A stretch of 64,000 nt of DNA from Thermoactinospora rubra (GTDB taxonomy: Bacteria > Actinomycetota > Actinomycetes > Streptosporangiales > Streptosporangiaceae): contig NZ_MSZZ01000011.1 in assembly GCF_002093975.1 (NCBI RefSeq), positions 1 through 64,000 of the forward strand, given 5' to 3'. The notes under the pieces were generated by a model. That model was given only the letters and a program-made list of their open reading frames with translations, was not told the DNA's origin and did no database searches. The position numbers were made by a program, and so were the translations under genes. Positions 40,714 to 48,958 of this stretch are shown here, piece after piece (position 1 is the stretch's first letter; every line of letters begins with the position of its first letter).

Positions 40714-42123
40714 CTACGCCTCGGTGAAGCCCCGCGCCTTCCCCCCGGCCGCCTCACGCACGGCGGCGGCGACGACGGTCGAGACGTCCGGATGGAAGAC
40801 GCTCGGGATGATGTAGTTGGGGCCCAGCTCCTCCGGCGTGACGACGGCGGCCAGCGCGTGCGCGGCGGCCAGCAGCATCTCCTCGGTCACCCCGCCGGCC
40901 TGCGCGTCGAGCAGCCCGCGGAAGACGCCCGGGAACGCCAGCACGTTGTTGATCTGGTTGGGGAAGTCGGACCGGCCGGTGGCCACGACGGCGGCGTGCT
41001 CGCGGGCGTCGTCGGGCGAGACCTCCGGCTCTGGGTTGGCCAGCGCGAACACCACGGCGTCGTCGGCCATGGTGGCGATGTCGTCGCCGGTCAGGATGCC
41101 CGGCGCCGACACGCCCACGAAGACGTCGGCGCCCTTGACCGCGCCGCGCAGGTCGCCGGAGTAGCCCTCGGCGTTGGTGTGCTCGGCGATCCACCGCAGC
41201 GAGTCGTCGAGGTCCTGGCGGCCCTTGTGGACGGCGCCCAGGTAGTCGCAGACGATGACGTTGCGCGCCCCGGCCGCCAGCAGCAGCCGCAGTACGGCGG
41301 TGCCGGCCGCGCCCGCGCCCGCCATCGCGATGCGCACGTCCTCCAGGCGCTTGCCGACGACGCGCAGCGCGTTGGTGAGCGCCGCCAGCACGCAGATCGC
41401 CGTGCCGTGCTGGTCGTCGTGGAAGACCGGGATGTCCAGCAGCTCGCGCAGCCGCCGCTCCACCTCGAAGCAGCGGGGGGCGGAGATGTCCTCGAGGTTG
41501 ATGCCGCCGAAGCCCGGCGCGATGATCTGCACCGTGCGGACGATCTCGTCGACGTCCTGCGTGTCGAGGCAGATCGGCCAGGCGTCGATGCCCGCGAAGC
41601 GTTTGAACAGGGCCGCCTTGCCCTCCATGACCGGCAGCGCGGCGGCCGGGCCGATGTTGCCGAGCCCGAGGACGGCCGAGCCGTCGGTCACCACGGCCAC
41701 GCTGTTGCGCTTGATGGTCAGGCGGCGCGCGTCCTCGGGGTTGCGTGCGATCGCCATGGACACCCGGGCCACGCCGGGGGTGTAGGCCATCGACAGCTCG
41801 TCACGGGTGCGCAGCGGCACCTTCGACTTCATCTCGATCTTGCCGCCGAGGTGCATGAGGAACGTGCGGTCGGAGACCTTGTGGATGAGCACGCCCTCGA
41901 TGGCGTCGAGCTGGTCGACGATGGCCTGCGCGTGGTCGGTGTCGCTCGCGGCGCAGGTGACGTCGATGCGGAGCTTCTCGTGGCCGGCGTTGGTCACGTC
42001 GAGCGCCGTGACCACGCCCCCCGCCGACTCTACGGCGTGGGTGAGCTGGCTGACGGCCTTGCCACCCGCCGGCACCTCGAGCCGGACGGTGATGGAGTAC
42101 GACACGCTCGGGACGGTAGTCAC
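40714..42123 (-). CDS. NAD-dependent malic enzyme with N-terminal ACT domain
   Basis: A 469-residue enzyme converting malate to pyruvate and CO2. Residues 1-75 form an ACT-type regulatory domain (YSITVRLEVPAGG, SAGGVVTALDVTNAG). The catalytic part has YTPGVA, LGLGNIGPAAALPVMEGKA and the FHDDQHGTA metal segment, then a Rossmann NAD domain (IAMAGAGAAGTA) and NPEPEV. I start at GTG 42123 after AAGGAGCGG; a GTG at 42105 is an alternative. The ACT domain suggests allosteric control by a small metabolite. Confidence 0.93.
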   Translation of the reverse strand: MTTVPSVSYSITVRLEVPAGGKAVSQLTHAVESAGGVVTALDVTNAGHEKLRIDVTCAASDTDHAQAIVDQLDAIEGVLIHKVSDRTFLMHLGGKIEMKSKVPLRTRDELSMAYTPGVARVSMAIARNPEDARRLTIKRNSVAVVTDGSAVLGLGNIGPAAALPVMEGKAALFKRFAGIDAWPICLDTQDVDEIVRTVQIIAPGFGGINLEDISAPRCFEVERRLRELLDIPVFHDDQHGTAICVLAALTNALRVVGKRLEDVRIAMAGAGAAGTAVLRLLLAAGARNVIVCDYLGAVHKGRQDLDDSLRWIAEHTNAEGYSGDLRGAVKGADVFVGVSAPGILTGDDIATMADDAVVFALANPEPEVSPDDAREHAAVVATGRSDFPNQINNVLAFPGVFRGLLDAQAGGVTEEMLLAAAHALAAVVTPEELGPNYIIPSVFHPDVSTVVAAAVREAAGGKARGFTEA

Positions 42124-42215
42124 GGTCAATCCGCTCCTTTGCCTGACCAACGGTGCCTTCCATGGTGCCACTTCCGGCGGGTCGCGCGTTCCGCCTCCGG
42201 AGGCGCGCCCGTGGG

Positions 42216-42845
42216 TCACCCGAGGGCGTCCGCCGCCATGACCACCATCTCCACGCACGTCGGCATCGGGATGGTGGTGCTGTCCAGCACCAGGTGGTAC
42301 AGGTGCGGGTCGGCGGGGTCGGTCCGGTAGAAGTGGCGCACGTAGGCCGTGCGCGCCCGGTCGTTGTCCTCGATGAGCTTGCGCGCCTCGCGCTCGGGGA
42401 TCTCGAAGAACGTGGCCGTCTGCAGGACCCGGCGTTTCAGCGGGGCGTCGAGCCGTACGTGCAGGGCTCCGGGGTGCTCGGCCAGCACGACCGCGCCGGC
42501 CCGCCCCAGGAAGACCCCGCCCTGGCTCTGCGCCGTCTCCTTGATCATCCGCTCGGTGCGGGTGACGAACTCCTCCGGCGCCAGGGGCATCGCGCCCGGC
42601 ACGTACATGTCGACGCCGCCGAAGGTCACGGTGGGCAGCCGCATGGCCCCGGCGAGCAGCCGCCCGAGGCCGTGCTCCGCTCTGTCGTCGTGGGCCAGGG
42701 CCTCCTCGAGCGTGCAGCCGAGCTCCTCGGCGACGGCGCTCGGGATCGCCCTGTCCACGAAGGGCACGCCAAGGCGCTCGGCCACGGCCGGGCCGATCAC
42801 ACTGCCGGCCGTGCCGTACGTCGCCGAGATGGTGACGACCCGCAT
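42216..42845 (-). CDS. cytidylate kinase-like family protein
   Basis: A 209-residue P-loop protein. VVTISATYGTAGSVIGPAVAE at the N-terminus corresponds to a relaxed Walker A (GTAGS in place of GxGKS). GVPFVDRAIPSAVAEELG and GAVVLAEHPGALHVRLDAPL follow the AAK cytidylate-kinase-like pattern. The LID region contains DRARTAYVRHFY. Proteins of this kind occur in many actinobacteria, and nucleoside monophosphate kinase activity has not been shown for most. It lies 10 bases downstream of the thioredoxin-like gene. Confidence 0.82.
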   Translation of the reverse strand: MRVVTISATYGTAGSVIGPAVAERLGVPFVDRAIPSAVAEELGCTLEEALAHDDRAEHGLGRLLAGAMRLPTVTFGGVDMYVPGAMPLAPEEFVTRTERMIKETAQSQGGVFLGRAGAVVLAEHPGALHVRLDAPLKRRVLQTATFFEIPEREARKLIEDNDRARTAYVRHFYRTDPADPHLYHLVLDSTTIPMPTCVEMVVMAADALG

Positions 42846-42854
42846 GCCTCCAGG

Positions 42855-43781
42855 TTAGAACAGCGCGTTCGCCAGGGCTCTACGTCCTTTGACCAGAGAG
42901 GGGTCGTCGGAGGGCAGGGTGTCGAACAGGCCGAGCAGGTGGCGCCTGGCCTTGTCGCGCTCCTCGCCGGAGGTGCGCTTGACCAGGCCGACCAGCCGGT
43001 CGATCGCGGCGTCGACCGAGCCGGAGAGCATCTCCAGATCGGCGGCCAGCAGCTGCGCCTCCAGGTCGGCCGGGTCGGCGGCCCTGCGCTGCACCTCGGC
43101 GGGGTCGACGTCGGCGGTGCGCTTGATCAGGGCCACGCCCGCCAGGCCCATCTTGGCCTCCTCGTCGGCCGGGTTGCGGGCCAGCAGCCGCTCGTAGGCG
43201 GCCGCGGCGGCGTCGAGGTCGCCCCGGTTGATGGCGTCCTCGGCGGCCTGCAGGTCGGGGTCGACCGCGCTCTGGGCCTGCTCCGGCTCCTCAGGCCCGG
43301 GCCGCAGCTGCGGGTTGGCCTGGTAGAACTGCTCCACCGCCGCCATCAGCTCATCCAGCCAGCGGCGCACCTCCTGCTCCGGCAGCACCTGCTGGAAGCC
43401 GGTGACGGCCTGGCCCTGGAAGATGGCCAGCACGGTGGGCACGGCCTGCACGCGCAGCGCGGCCGCCACCTGGGGGCTGAGGTCGACGTTCACCCTGGCC
43501 AGGACGGCTCGGCCGGCCAGGTCGCCCACGACCTTCTCCAGCACGGGAGCCAGCTGGGCGCTTCCCGGGGCGCGCGGGGACCACAGCTCCAGCACGATCG
43601 GGACGCTCATCGAACGCTCGACCACCTCGGTGGTGAACGTCTCCTCGGTCACCTCGACGATGGAGCCGGACGGGGCCTGCGTGCCCGCCGCCTCACGCCG
43701 GGCCTGCGCCTCCAGTGCCTGCTTTCGCGCGCCCAGATCGATCGCCCCGTAGAAGGATCCGGGCCTAGAGATGTCCGCCAT
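42855..43781 (-). CDS. thioredoxin-fold/TPR co-chaperone (YbbN/CnoX-like) lacking the CxxC
   Basis: About 308 residues. A thioredoxin fold at residues 45-150 (SVPIVLELWSPRAPGSAQLAP, VNVDLSPQVAAALRVQAVPTV) is followed by TPR-like helices (AEDAINRGDLDAAAAAYERL, ARNPADEEAKMGLAGVAL). The active site WCxxC of thioredoxin is WSPRAPGS here, so it cannot act as a dithiol redox enzyme. A holdase/co-chaperone role like YbbN is likelier. The ATG at 43781 overlaps the marR-type gene by 17 bases; an in-frame ATG lies at 43790. Confidence 0.85.
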   Translation of the reverse strand: MADISRPGSFYGAIDLGARKQALEAQARREAAGTQAPSGSIVEVTEETFTTEVVERSMSVPIVLELWSPRAPGSAQLAPVLEKVVGDLAGRAVLARVNVDLSPQVAAALRVQAVPTVLAIFQGQAVTGFQQVLPEQEVRRWLDELMAAVEQFYQANPQLRPGPEEPEQAQSAVDPDLQAAEDAINRGDLDAAAAAYERLLARNPADEEAKMGLAGVALIKRTADVDPAEVQRRAADPADLEAQLLAADLEMLSGSVDAAIDRLVGLVKRTSGEERDKARRHLLGLFDTLPSDDPSLVKGRRALANALF

Positions 43782-44304
43782 GCTCCTCATCTTGCCGCAT
43801 GGCGGAGGGAACGAAGTCACCCGCCGCCACCCGGAGCGTCCGCAGCAGGTCGAACAACTGGCCGAGCTCCTCCTCCGAGTAGGCCGTCATGCCGAAGCCG
43901 GCGTCCATGAGGTCCTTGGTCGCGTGGCGTACCACCTCCCGGCCCTTGGGGGTGATCTCGGCGAGGACGCCCCGGCCGTCGCGCGGGTTGCGCATCCGGC
44001 TCACCAGCCCGGCCCGTTCGAGGCGGTCCACGGTGTTGGTCACGCTCGTCGGATGCACCATGAGCCGCTCGCCGATCTTGGACAGCGGCAGCGCGCCGGT
44101 CCTGCTGAAGGTCAACAGCACCAGCGCCTCGTACCTGGCGAAGGTCAAGTCGTACGGCTTGAGCAGTGCGTCCAATTGCGACAGCAGGATCTGGTGCGCT
44201 CTCATGATCGAGGTGACCGCGGCCATGGCGGAGGAGGGTCCGAACTGCACCCGCCATGTCTCGGCGGCGCGCTCGATGGGGTCGAAGGGCAGGTTGAGCG
44301 ACAC
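43765..44304 (-). CDS. MarR-family transcriptional regulator
   Basis: A 179-residue winged-helix regulator. A dimerization helix precedes LTFARYEALVLLTFSRTGALP (in part), then SKIGERLMVHPTSVTNTVDRLERAGL (recognition helix) and the wing RDGRGVLAEITPKG. I prefer GTG 44304, because a perfect 7+1+7 palindrome lies one base upstream of it. An ATG at 44334 would place the palindrome inside the gene. Its last 17 bases overlap the YbbN-like gene. Targets are unknown, probably itself. Confidence 0.85.
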   Translation of the reverse strand: MSLNLPFDPIERAAETWRVQFGPSSAMAAVTSIMRAHQILLSQLDALLKPYDLTFARYEALVLLTFSRTGALPLSKIGERLMVHPTSVTNTVDRLERAGLVSRMRNPRDGRGVLAEITPKGREVVRHATKDLMDAGFGMTAYSEEELGQLFDLLRTLRVAAGDFVPSAMRQDEEHGGHL

Positions 44305-44305
44305 A

Positions 44306-44320
44306 GCGCTACGGTAGCGC
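44306..44320. promoter_or_regulatory. perfect palindrome at the MarR start, candidate autoregulatory operator
   Basis: GCGCTAC, one central G, GTAGCGC. It lies immediately before the GTG start, where MarR proteins commonly bind to repress their own gene. Binding is inferred only. Confidence 0.5.
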
Positions 44321-44466
44321 CTGATTCGGGCCATTACGGAGCGCAACTGAAGTCGCCGCTTCGCCAAGAATGCGGACGCGAAACATCACGCTCAGTTATG
44401 GTGCTCGCATCAAGAGGGTGAACGGGGGTCACCTACGGGGGTGCTTGATGGACAACGGGGCTCGGC

Positions 44467-45789
44467 GTGCGTGAGCACGCGCGCGTCACGCGCGAGGAAC
44501 TGAAGCACAGCGCGGCCGTCACCGTGGCGGTACTGCTGGCGGTGGGGCTGCTGGCGGCCTGGAGCGTGCTGATTCCCGGCGTGGACGCCTGGGAGAACAT
44601 CGTCGTGGCGGTCATCGGCTCGCTGCGGCTGACGGGGCCGGTCGCCGCCGCCTTCGGCGCGTGGGTCGCCATCCGCAAGCGCCGCGCGCTGCGCGGCCGG
44701 TCGGTGAGCGCCTGGCGGGCGCTGAAGGTGCCGCTGGGCATCGTGGTCGTGGTGGTGGGGTCGTTCGCCGCCACGGTGCTGGTGCTGGCCGTCAAGACGG
44801 TCCTCACCGAGCAGGCGGGACGGCTGAGCCTGGCCGGGCTCGGCATGGGCATGGCCGGGCTCGCGCTCTACGCGGTGATCGGCTGGGTGCTGGGCTGGCT
44901 GCTGCCGTACTCGGCCACGCCGCCGCTGGCCGGGCTGGCCTGCTACGGCGCGTTCACCTGGCTGTCGGAGGCCGGGGGGTGGACCGACCAGCTCACTCCC
45001 GGCACGGGCGAGCCGTACGACCTGTTCCAGGGCCTGGACGGGGCCGCCTTCGTCGACCAGACGCTGTGGCTGCTCGGCGTCACCGCGGCGCTGCTGCTGT
45101 TCTGGGCCGCGGCGGTGACCCGGCAGGCGCTGGTGCTGGCGCTCGCCCTGCTGGCGGTGCTGGCCGCGGGGACGGGCGTGGCCCGGCTGCTGACCGAGCG
45201 GAAGGTCGCCGTCGCGCAGCCGATCGTCTACACCTGCCAGCAGTGGCCGATCACGGTCTGCGTGCATCCCGGCATGCGCGGCGGGCTGACCGAGCTGGCC
45301 GCGGCGTTCACGAAGATCGCCTCGCGGCTGTCGGGCACGCCCGCGGCCTTCACGCGGGTGGAGCAGCGCCCGCTGGACTCGGAGCTGCGGGCGAGCGGCG
45401 GCGTGGTGCCCATCCACGTGGAGGACCTGTCGGCCGGGTTCGCCGAGGAGGCGGCGGGCGAGTTCGTCGAGAGCCTGGCCGCGCGCTGCCCGACCGCCGC
45501 CGGCGCCGGCTACCGCGACATCGTCGTCGCCTGGCTGCGCGGCGAGCCCCTGCCGAGCGGGCCGCTGCCCGAGCACCAGTACGCCGCGGCCTGGTTCTCC
45601 GGGATCAGCGAGCAGCAGCGGCGCGAGTGGCTGCGCATGTTCTGGGGCGACTTCCGCTCCTGCCGGCTGTCGAGCAGGCACTTCGGCGGCGGCACCATGC
45701 GGGCGGCCGGCCCGGCACCCGCCTACCCGGTCAACCCGAGCACGCAGATCTCACCCCGGGGCTCGCACGGAGGCCATGATCGCGGGTAG
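44467..45789 (+). CDS. polytopic membrane protein with a C-terminal outer domain, hypothetical
   Basis: 440 residues with six to seven hydrophobic segments in residues 15-240, then a soluble domain starting VYTCQQWPITVCVHPGMRGGL. The CVHP motif and the following helices resemble the C-terminal domain of actinobacterial transporter-like proteins (DUF7224-like, from memory). The start is GTG 44467. The next gene begins 14 bases before its stop, so it is coupled to DUF4230. No ABC ATPase is adjacent. The function is unknown. Confidence 0.7.
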   Translation: MREHARVTREELKHSAAVTVAVLLAVGLLAAWSVLIPGVDAWENIVVAVIGSLRLTGPVAAAFGAWVAIRKRRALRGRSVSAWRALKVPLGIVVVVVGSFAATVLVLAVKTVLTEQAGRLSLAGLGMGMAGLALYAVIGWVLGWLLPYSATPPLAGLACYGAFTWLSEAGGWTDQLTPGTGEPYDLFQGLDGAAFVDQTLWLLGVTAALLLFWAAAVTRQALVLALALLAVLAAGTGVARLLTERKVAVAQPIVYTCQQWPITVCVHPGMRGGLTELAAAFTKIASRLSGTPAAFTRVEQRPLDSELRASGGVVPIHVEDLSAGFAEEAAGEFVESLAARCPTAAGAGYRDIVVAWLRGEPLPSGPLPEHQYAAAWFSGISEQQRREWLRMFWGDFRSCRLSSRHFGGGTMRAAGPAPAYPVNPSTQISPRGSHGGHDRG

Positions 45790-46447
45790 AGCTGTCATCA
45801 TGACGACGACCCTCACCCCCCGTCGCGGGTGGAGATATCTCGCGATCGCCCTGGTGACGCTCGCCGCCGTCGCGGTGGCCGGCTGGCTGGCCTGGACCCG
45901 GCTGAACCCCTTCGGCGAGCGCACCGTCGACCGCAGCCAGCCCGCGCTGCTGCAGTCCATCCACGACCTGAGCCGCTTCGAGGCCGCGACCGGCAGCTTC
46001 CAGGTCGTGGTCGACCTGGAGAAGGACGCCCCCTTCCTGCCCGACGCCGTCAAGGGCTCGCGCACGCTGTTCGTCGGCGCGGGCAGCGTCGACGCCTACG
46101 TCGACTTCTCGGGGCTGGCCGAGGAGGCCGTGACGGTCAACGCCGACCGCACCGAGGTCACCCTGCGCATCCCCCATGCCCAGCTGGAGAAGCCCAACCT
46201 GGACAACTCGCGCTCCTACGTCTTCGCCGAGCAGCGCGGGCTGGTCGACCGCGTCCAGGACTTCCTGGCCGCCTCCCCGCCGGATCAGCGCGAGCTGTAC
46301 CTGCTGGCGGAGAAGAAGATCAACGAGGCGGCGACGGCCAGCGACCTGCGCGCCCGCGCGGACGCCAACACCAAGCTCATGCTGGAGAACCTGCTGAAGT
46401 CGCTGGGCTTCACCAAGGTCACGGTGACCTTCGCGGACGGCGTCTGA
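45776..46447 (+). CDS. DUF4230 membrane-anchored protein
   Basis: A 223-residue protein with one N-terminal membrane helix (YLAIALVTLAAVAVAGWLAW) and an outer domain. SIHDLSRFEAATGSFQVVVD, FVGAGSVDAYVDFSGL and the strand VTLRIPHAQLEKPNLD are the DUF4230 pattern. It ends in GFTKVTVTFADGV. The function is unknown. An ATG at 45800 is an alternative start. It overlaps the upstream membrane-protein gene by 14 bases and probably forms a two-gene operon with it. Confidence 0.88.
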   Translation: MIAGRAVIMTTTLTPRRGWRYLAIALVTLAAVAVAGWLAWTRLNPFGERTVDRSQPALLQSIHDLSRFEAATGSFQVVVDLEKDAPFLPDAVKGSRTLFVGAGSVDAYVDFSGLAEEAVTVNADRTEVTLRIPHAQLEKPNLDNSRSYVFAEQRGLVDRVQDFLAASPPDQRELYLLAEKKINEAATASDLRARADANTKLMLENLLKSLGFTKVTVTFADGV

Positions 46448-46538
46448 GGTGGCTTACGTCCTCCTCCGCCACGGCGAGGGGCATAGATAGGGCATAAGCC
46501 TCATGCGGGGCATGTCGCCTTATCGCGACGCTTAAGAC

Positions 46539-46724
46539 ATGCATCCACACATCAGCTACCTGGTGGCGAAGGACAAGATCGACGAGATGCGCCGCGAGGT
46601 GGCCCACGAGCGGCTCGTCAGGGCGCTGCCCCGCCTCCGCCGCGAGGACCGCCCCCGCGAGCCGCGCCTCCTCGGCGCCCTGATGGGCTGGCGACTCCTC
46701 CGGGGCCGCAAGGCCGCCTGCTAG
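46539..46724 (+). CDS. small basic protein, hypothetical
   Basis: 61 residues, HPHISYLVAKDKIDEMRREVA at the N-terminus and an Arg-rich second half (LRREDRPREPRLLGALMGWRLLRGRK). Similar short proteins with an NPYLTYELAQ-type start are common in actinobacteria and have no known function. Its TAG overlaps the end of the convergent aldehyde dehydrogenase gene by four bases. CATGCGGGGCATG-like direct elements occur in the 40 bases upstream. Confidence 0.6.
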   Translation: MHPHISYLVAKDKIDEMRREVAHERLVRALPRLRREDRPREPRLLGALMGWRLLRGRKAAC

Positions 46725-48151
46725 TGTCCGCCTGCGCCGTGGATGGCCTTGGTCTGGAGGAACTCCTGCAAGCCGTACCGGCCGAGCTCCCGGCCGCTGC
46801 CGGACTGCTTGCAGCCTCCGAACGGAGCGCACAGGTCGATCTCGGCGCCGTTGATCTGCACCTGACCGGCCTGGAGCCGACGGGCGACCGTCTGCGCCCG
46901 CTCGAGGTCGGTGGACCACACGGCGGCAGCGAGGCCGTAGATGGTGTCGTTGGCCATATGGATCGCCTCGTCCTCATCCGTGTAGGGGAGGATCGACAGG
47001 ACCGGTCCGAAGATCTCCTGCCGGGCGATGGTCATGTCCGGCCGGACGTCGGCGAAGACGGTGGGACGCACGTAGTGGCCGACGTGGAGCCCCTCGGGTG
47101 ACTCCGCCCCTCCGGTGACCAGCCGGGCGCCCTCGGCGAGCCCTTCGGCGATGTAGCCGAGGACCCGCTGCCGCTGCGCGGCGGAGATAAGGGGACCGAG
47201 CGCGGTCCCTTCGGCAAGCGGGTCGCCGACGACATGGCCCTCGGCGGTCTCGGCCGCGAGGACGACCGCTTCGTCGTACTGGGCTGCGGGGACGAGCATG
47301 CGGGTCCAGGCGGTACAGGTCTGTCCGGAGTTCAGGAACGCATAGGCCACCCCCGTCGTCACGGCCTGGTGAAGGTCGGCGTCGGGAAGGATCAGGTTGG
47401 CGGACTTGCCGCCGAGCTCGGTGACGACCCGCTTGGCGGTCCGGGACGCGAGCTCGCCGATCCGCCGGCCCGTGCGAGTGGACCCGGTGAACGACACCAC
47501 GTCCACGTCGGGGTGTGCGGCCAAGGCCTCGCCGGCGACGGCCCCGAGTCCGGGGACGAGGTTGAACACACCCGGCGGCAGCCCGATGTCGTGCATGGCC
47601 TCCGCGAGGAGGTATGACGACAGGGGAGCGGCTTCGGCGGGCTTGAGCACGACGGTGCAGCCGGCGGCCAGGGCCGGCACCACCTTCGCGACCGCCTGAT
47701 GGAGCGGATAGTTCCACGGCGTGATCGCGCCGACGACACCGATCGGCTCCTTCACGACCGTGCTGGAGCCGATCCGCTCGGTGAACTCGAACGCGGGGAG
47801 CATCTCGAGGTATGAGGTCGTCACCGCGATCGGCAGTCCGGCCTGCACCTTTCGGGCGAAGCCGATCGGGGCGCCCACCTCCGCCACCACGGTGCGAGCA
47901 AGGTCCTCATGCCGGGCGGCCAGGACGTCGCGTAGTCGCGACAGGTATTCGAGCCGCTCGTCGACCTCGGCGCGTGACCAGGCGGGGAAGGCTCGGCGGG
48001 CGGCGTTCACGGCGTCGGCGACGTCACCCGCCGTGCCGAGCGGCACCTTGCCGATCACCTGCTCGGTCGCCGGGTTCTCCACTTCGAGGAAGGCTGACTC
48101 GCGCGGTGAGCGCCAACGTCCGTCGACATAGATCGAGTCGTAGGTCTTCAC
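46721..48151 (-). CDS. NAD(P)-dependent aldehyde dehydrogenase
   Basis: A 476-residue enzyme oxidising an aldehyde to its acid. TPWNYPLHQAVAKVVPALAAG is the cofactor-binding segment, FTGSTRTGRRI the nucleotide loop, Glu245 in TELGGKSAN the general base, and Cys279 in NSGQTCTAW the nucleophile. It closes with FGGCKQSGSGRELG. The GTG start overlaps the MarR TGA (GTGA) after GGGGAG. It is the last gene of a three-gene unit under a 29-bp palindrome, so it is probably induced by a ligand of the MarR protein. The substrate is unknown. Confidence 0.93.
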   Translation of the reverse strand: MKTYDSIYVDGRWRSPRESAFLEVENPATEQVIGKVPLGTAGDVADAVNAARRAFPAWSRAEVDERLEYLSRLRDVLAARHEDLARTVVAEVGAPIGFARKVQAGLPIAVTTSYLEMLPAFEFTERIGSSTVVKEPIGVVGAITPWNYPLHQAVAKVVPALAAGCTVVLKPAEAAPLSSYLLAEAMHDIGLPPGVFNLVPGLGAVAGEALAAHPDVDVVSFTGSTRTGRRIGELASRTAKRVVTELGGKSANLILPDADLHQAVTTGVAYAFLNSGQTCTAWTRMLVPAAQYDEAVVLAAETAEGHVVGDPLAEGTALGPLISAAQRQRVLGYIAEGLAEGARLVTGGAESPEGLHVGHYVRPTVFADVRPDMTIARQEIFGPVLSILPYTDEDEAIHMANDTIYGLAAAVWSTDLERAQTVARRLQAGQVQINGAEIDLCAPFGGCKQSGSGRELGRYGLQEFLQTKAIHGAGGH

Positions 48152-48636
48152 GGTCTCCCCTGGTGCTTCCCGGCGGGCGGGTTCGCCGCCGCGGCATCCG
48201 GCGGGCGCCGGCCGGTGGCGAGGGTGTGCCGGATCTGGTCGCAGAGCGCGCGCAGCTGCCGCTCCTCGGCGGGCGACAGGCCCACCTGGCACAGCATCAT
48301 CTCGGGTACGTCGCGGGCTTCCTGCCGGAGTCGCCGGCCGGCTTCGGTGACGGTCAGCACCAGCCGACGTTCGTCGCCGGGCACCCGGCCCCGGTGGAGC
48401 AGTCCCTTGCCCTCCAGCCGCTTGACCACGGGGGTGAGGGTAGGGGGGTCCAGATGAGTGCGTTCGGCGAGGGTACGCAGGTCCACACCGTCCTGCTCCC
48501 ATAGCGTCATCATCACGACATACTGCGTGTAGGTCAGATCGAGCGGGTCGAGCAGCGGGCGGTAGGCCCGGGTGATGGCGTTGACCGCGCTGTAGAGAGC
48601 GAAGCACGGCTGGTCCGACATGCGGTGCGTCTTCAT
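48148..48636 (-). CDS. MarR-family regulator of the aldehyde dehydrogenase unit
   Basis: A 162-residue winged-helix regulator. LDLTYTQYVVMMTLWEQDGV, LRTLAERTHLDPPTLTPVVKRLEGKGLL (in part) and the wing GDERRLVLTVTEAG are typical. Cys10 in SDQPCFALYSAV near the N-terminus is placed like the redox-sensing cysteine of OhrR proteins, so oxidant sensing is possible but unproven. It lies between the 75-residue gene and the aldehyde dehydrogenase and very likely binds the palindrome at 48890-48918. Confidence 0.9.
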   Translation of the reverse strand: MKTHRMSDQPCFALYSAVNAITRAYRPLLDPLDLTYTQYVVMMTLWEQDGVDLRTLAERTHLDPPTLTPVVKRLEGKGLLHRGRVPGDERRLVLTVTEAGRRLRQEARDVPEMMLCQVGLSPAEERQLRALCDQIRHTLATGRRPPDAAAANPPAGKHQGRP

Positions 48637-48647
48637 GCCGGCACTCG

Positions 48648-48875
48648 TCAGCGCCAGTAGTCGTTGGCCGCGGCGATGGTCGCGAACTCGATCGCGACGA
48701 CCTGGGCGATGGCGATCAGGTTGTCGGGGTCCTCGGCGTAGACCGGCCGCAGGCGCTGGCGGACCTCGGCATCCGGCTGGGTCGCCTTCACCGTGCTCCG
48801 GGCGAGCTTGATGGCCAGGGCACGGCCCTCGTCGGGGCTGGCGGTGATCAATGTGTTGTCGGGTACGAGCTCCAC
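48648..48875 (-). CDS. 75-residue protein, first gene of the MarR/ALDH unit
   Basis: A small acidic helical protein (MELVPDNTLITASPDEGRAL at the start, ending IEFATIAAANDYWR). I do not recognise it. The last helix, IAIAQVVAIEFATIAAANDYW, is loosely like the C-terminal helix of carboxymuconolactone decarboxylase/AhpD-type proteins, but the CxxC is absent. The GTG start has a strong AAGGAGGAGG site. The palindrome lies 15 bases upstream and the MarR gene begins 11 bases after its stop. Confidence 0.65.
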   Translation of the reverse strand: MELVPDNTLITASPDEGRALAIKLARSTVKATQPDAEVRQRLRPVYAEDPDNLIAIAQVVAIEFATIAAANDYWR

Positions 48876-48889
48876 GGCCTCCTCCTTCT

Positions 48890-48918
48890 GTTCGCGCGCT
48901 AATTATTAGCGCGCGAAC
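48890..48918. promoter_or_regulatory. 29-bp perfect palindrome, operator of the MarR/ALDH unit
   Basis: Left arm GTTCGCGCGCTAAT (48890-48903), one central T (48904), right arm ATTAGCGCGCGAAC (48905-48918), every position matching. It is AT-rich at the centre where a -10 would sit and lies 15 bases before the first gene. This is a textbook MarR/OhrR site and is longer than the usual near-palindrome. Confidence 0.8.
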
Positions 48919-48958
48919 ATAGCGTCGTCAAATGACCCCAGTCCGCGGCTCGTGGCTC

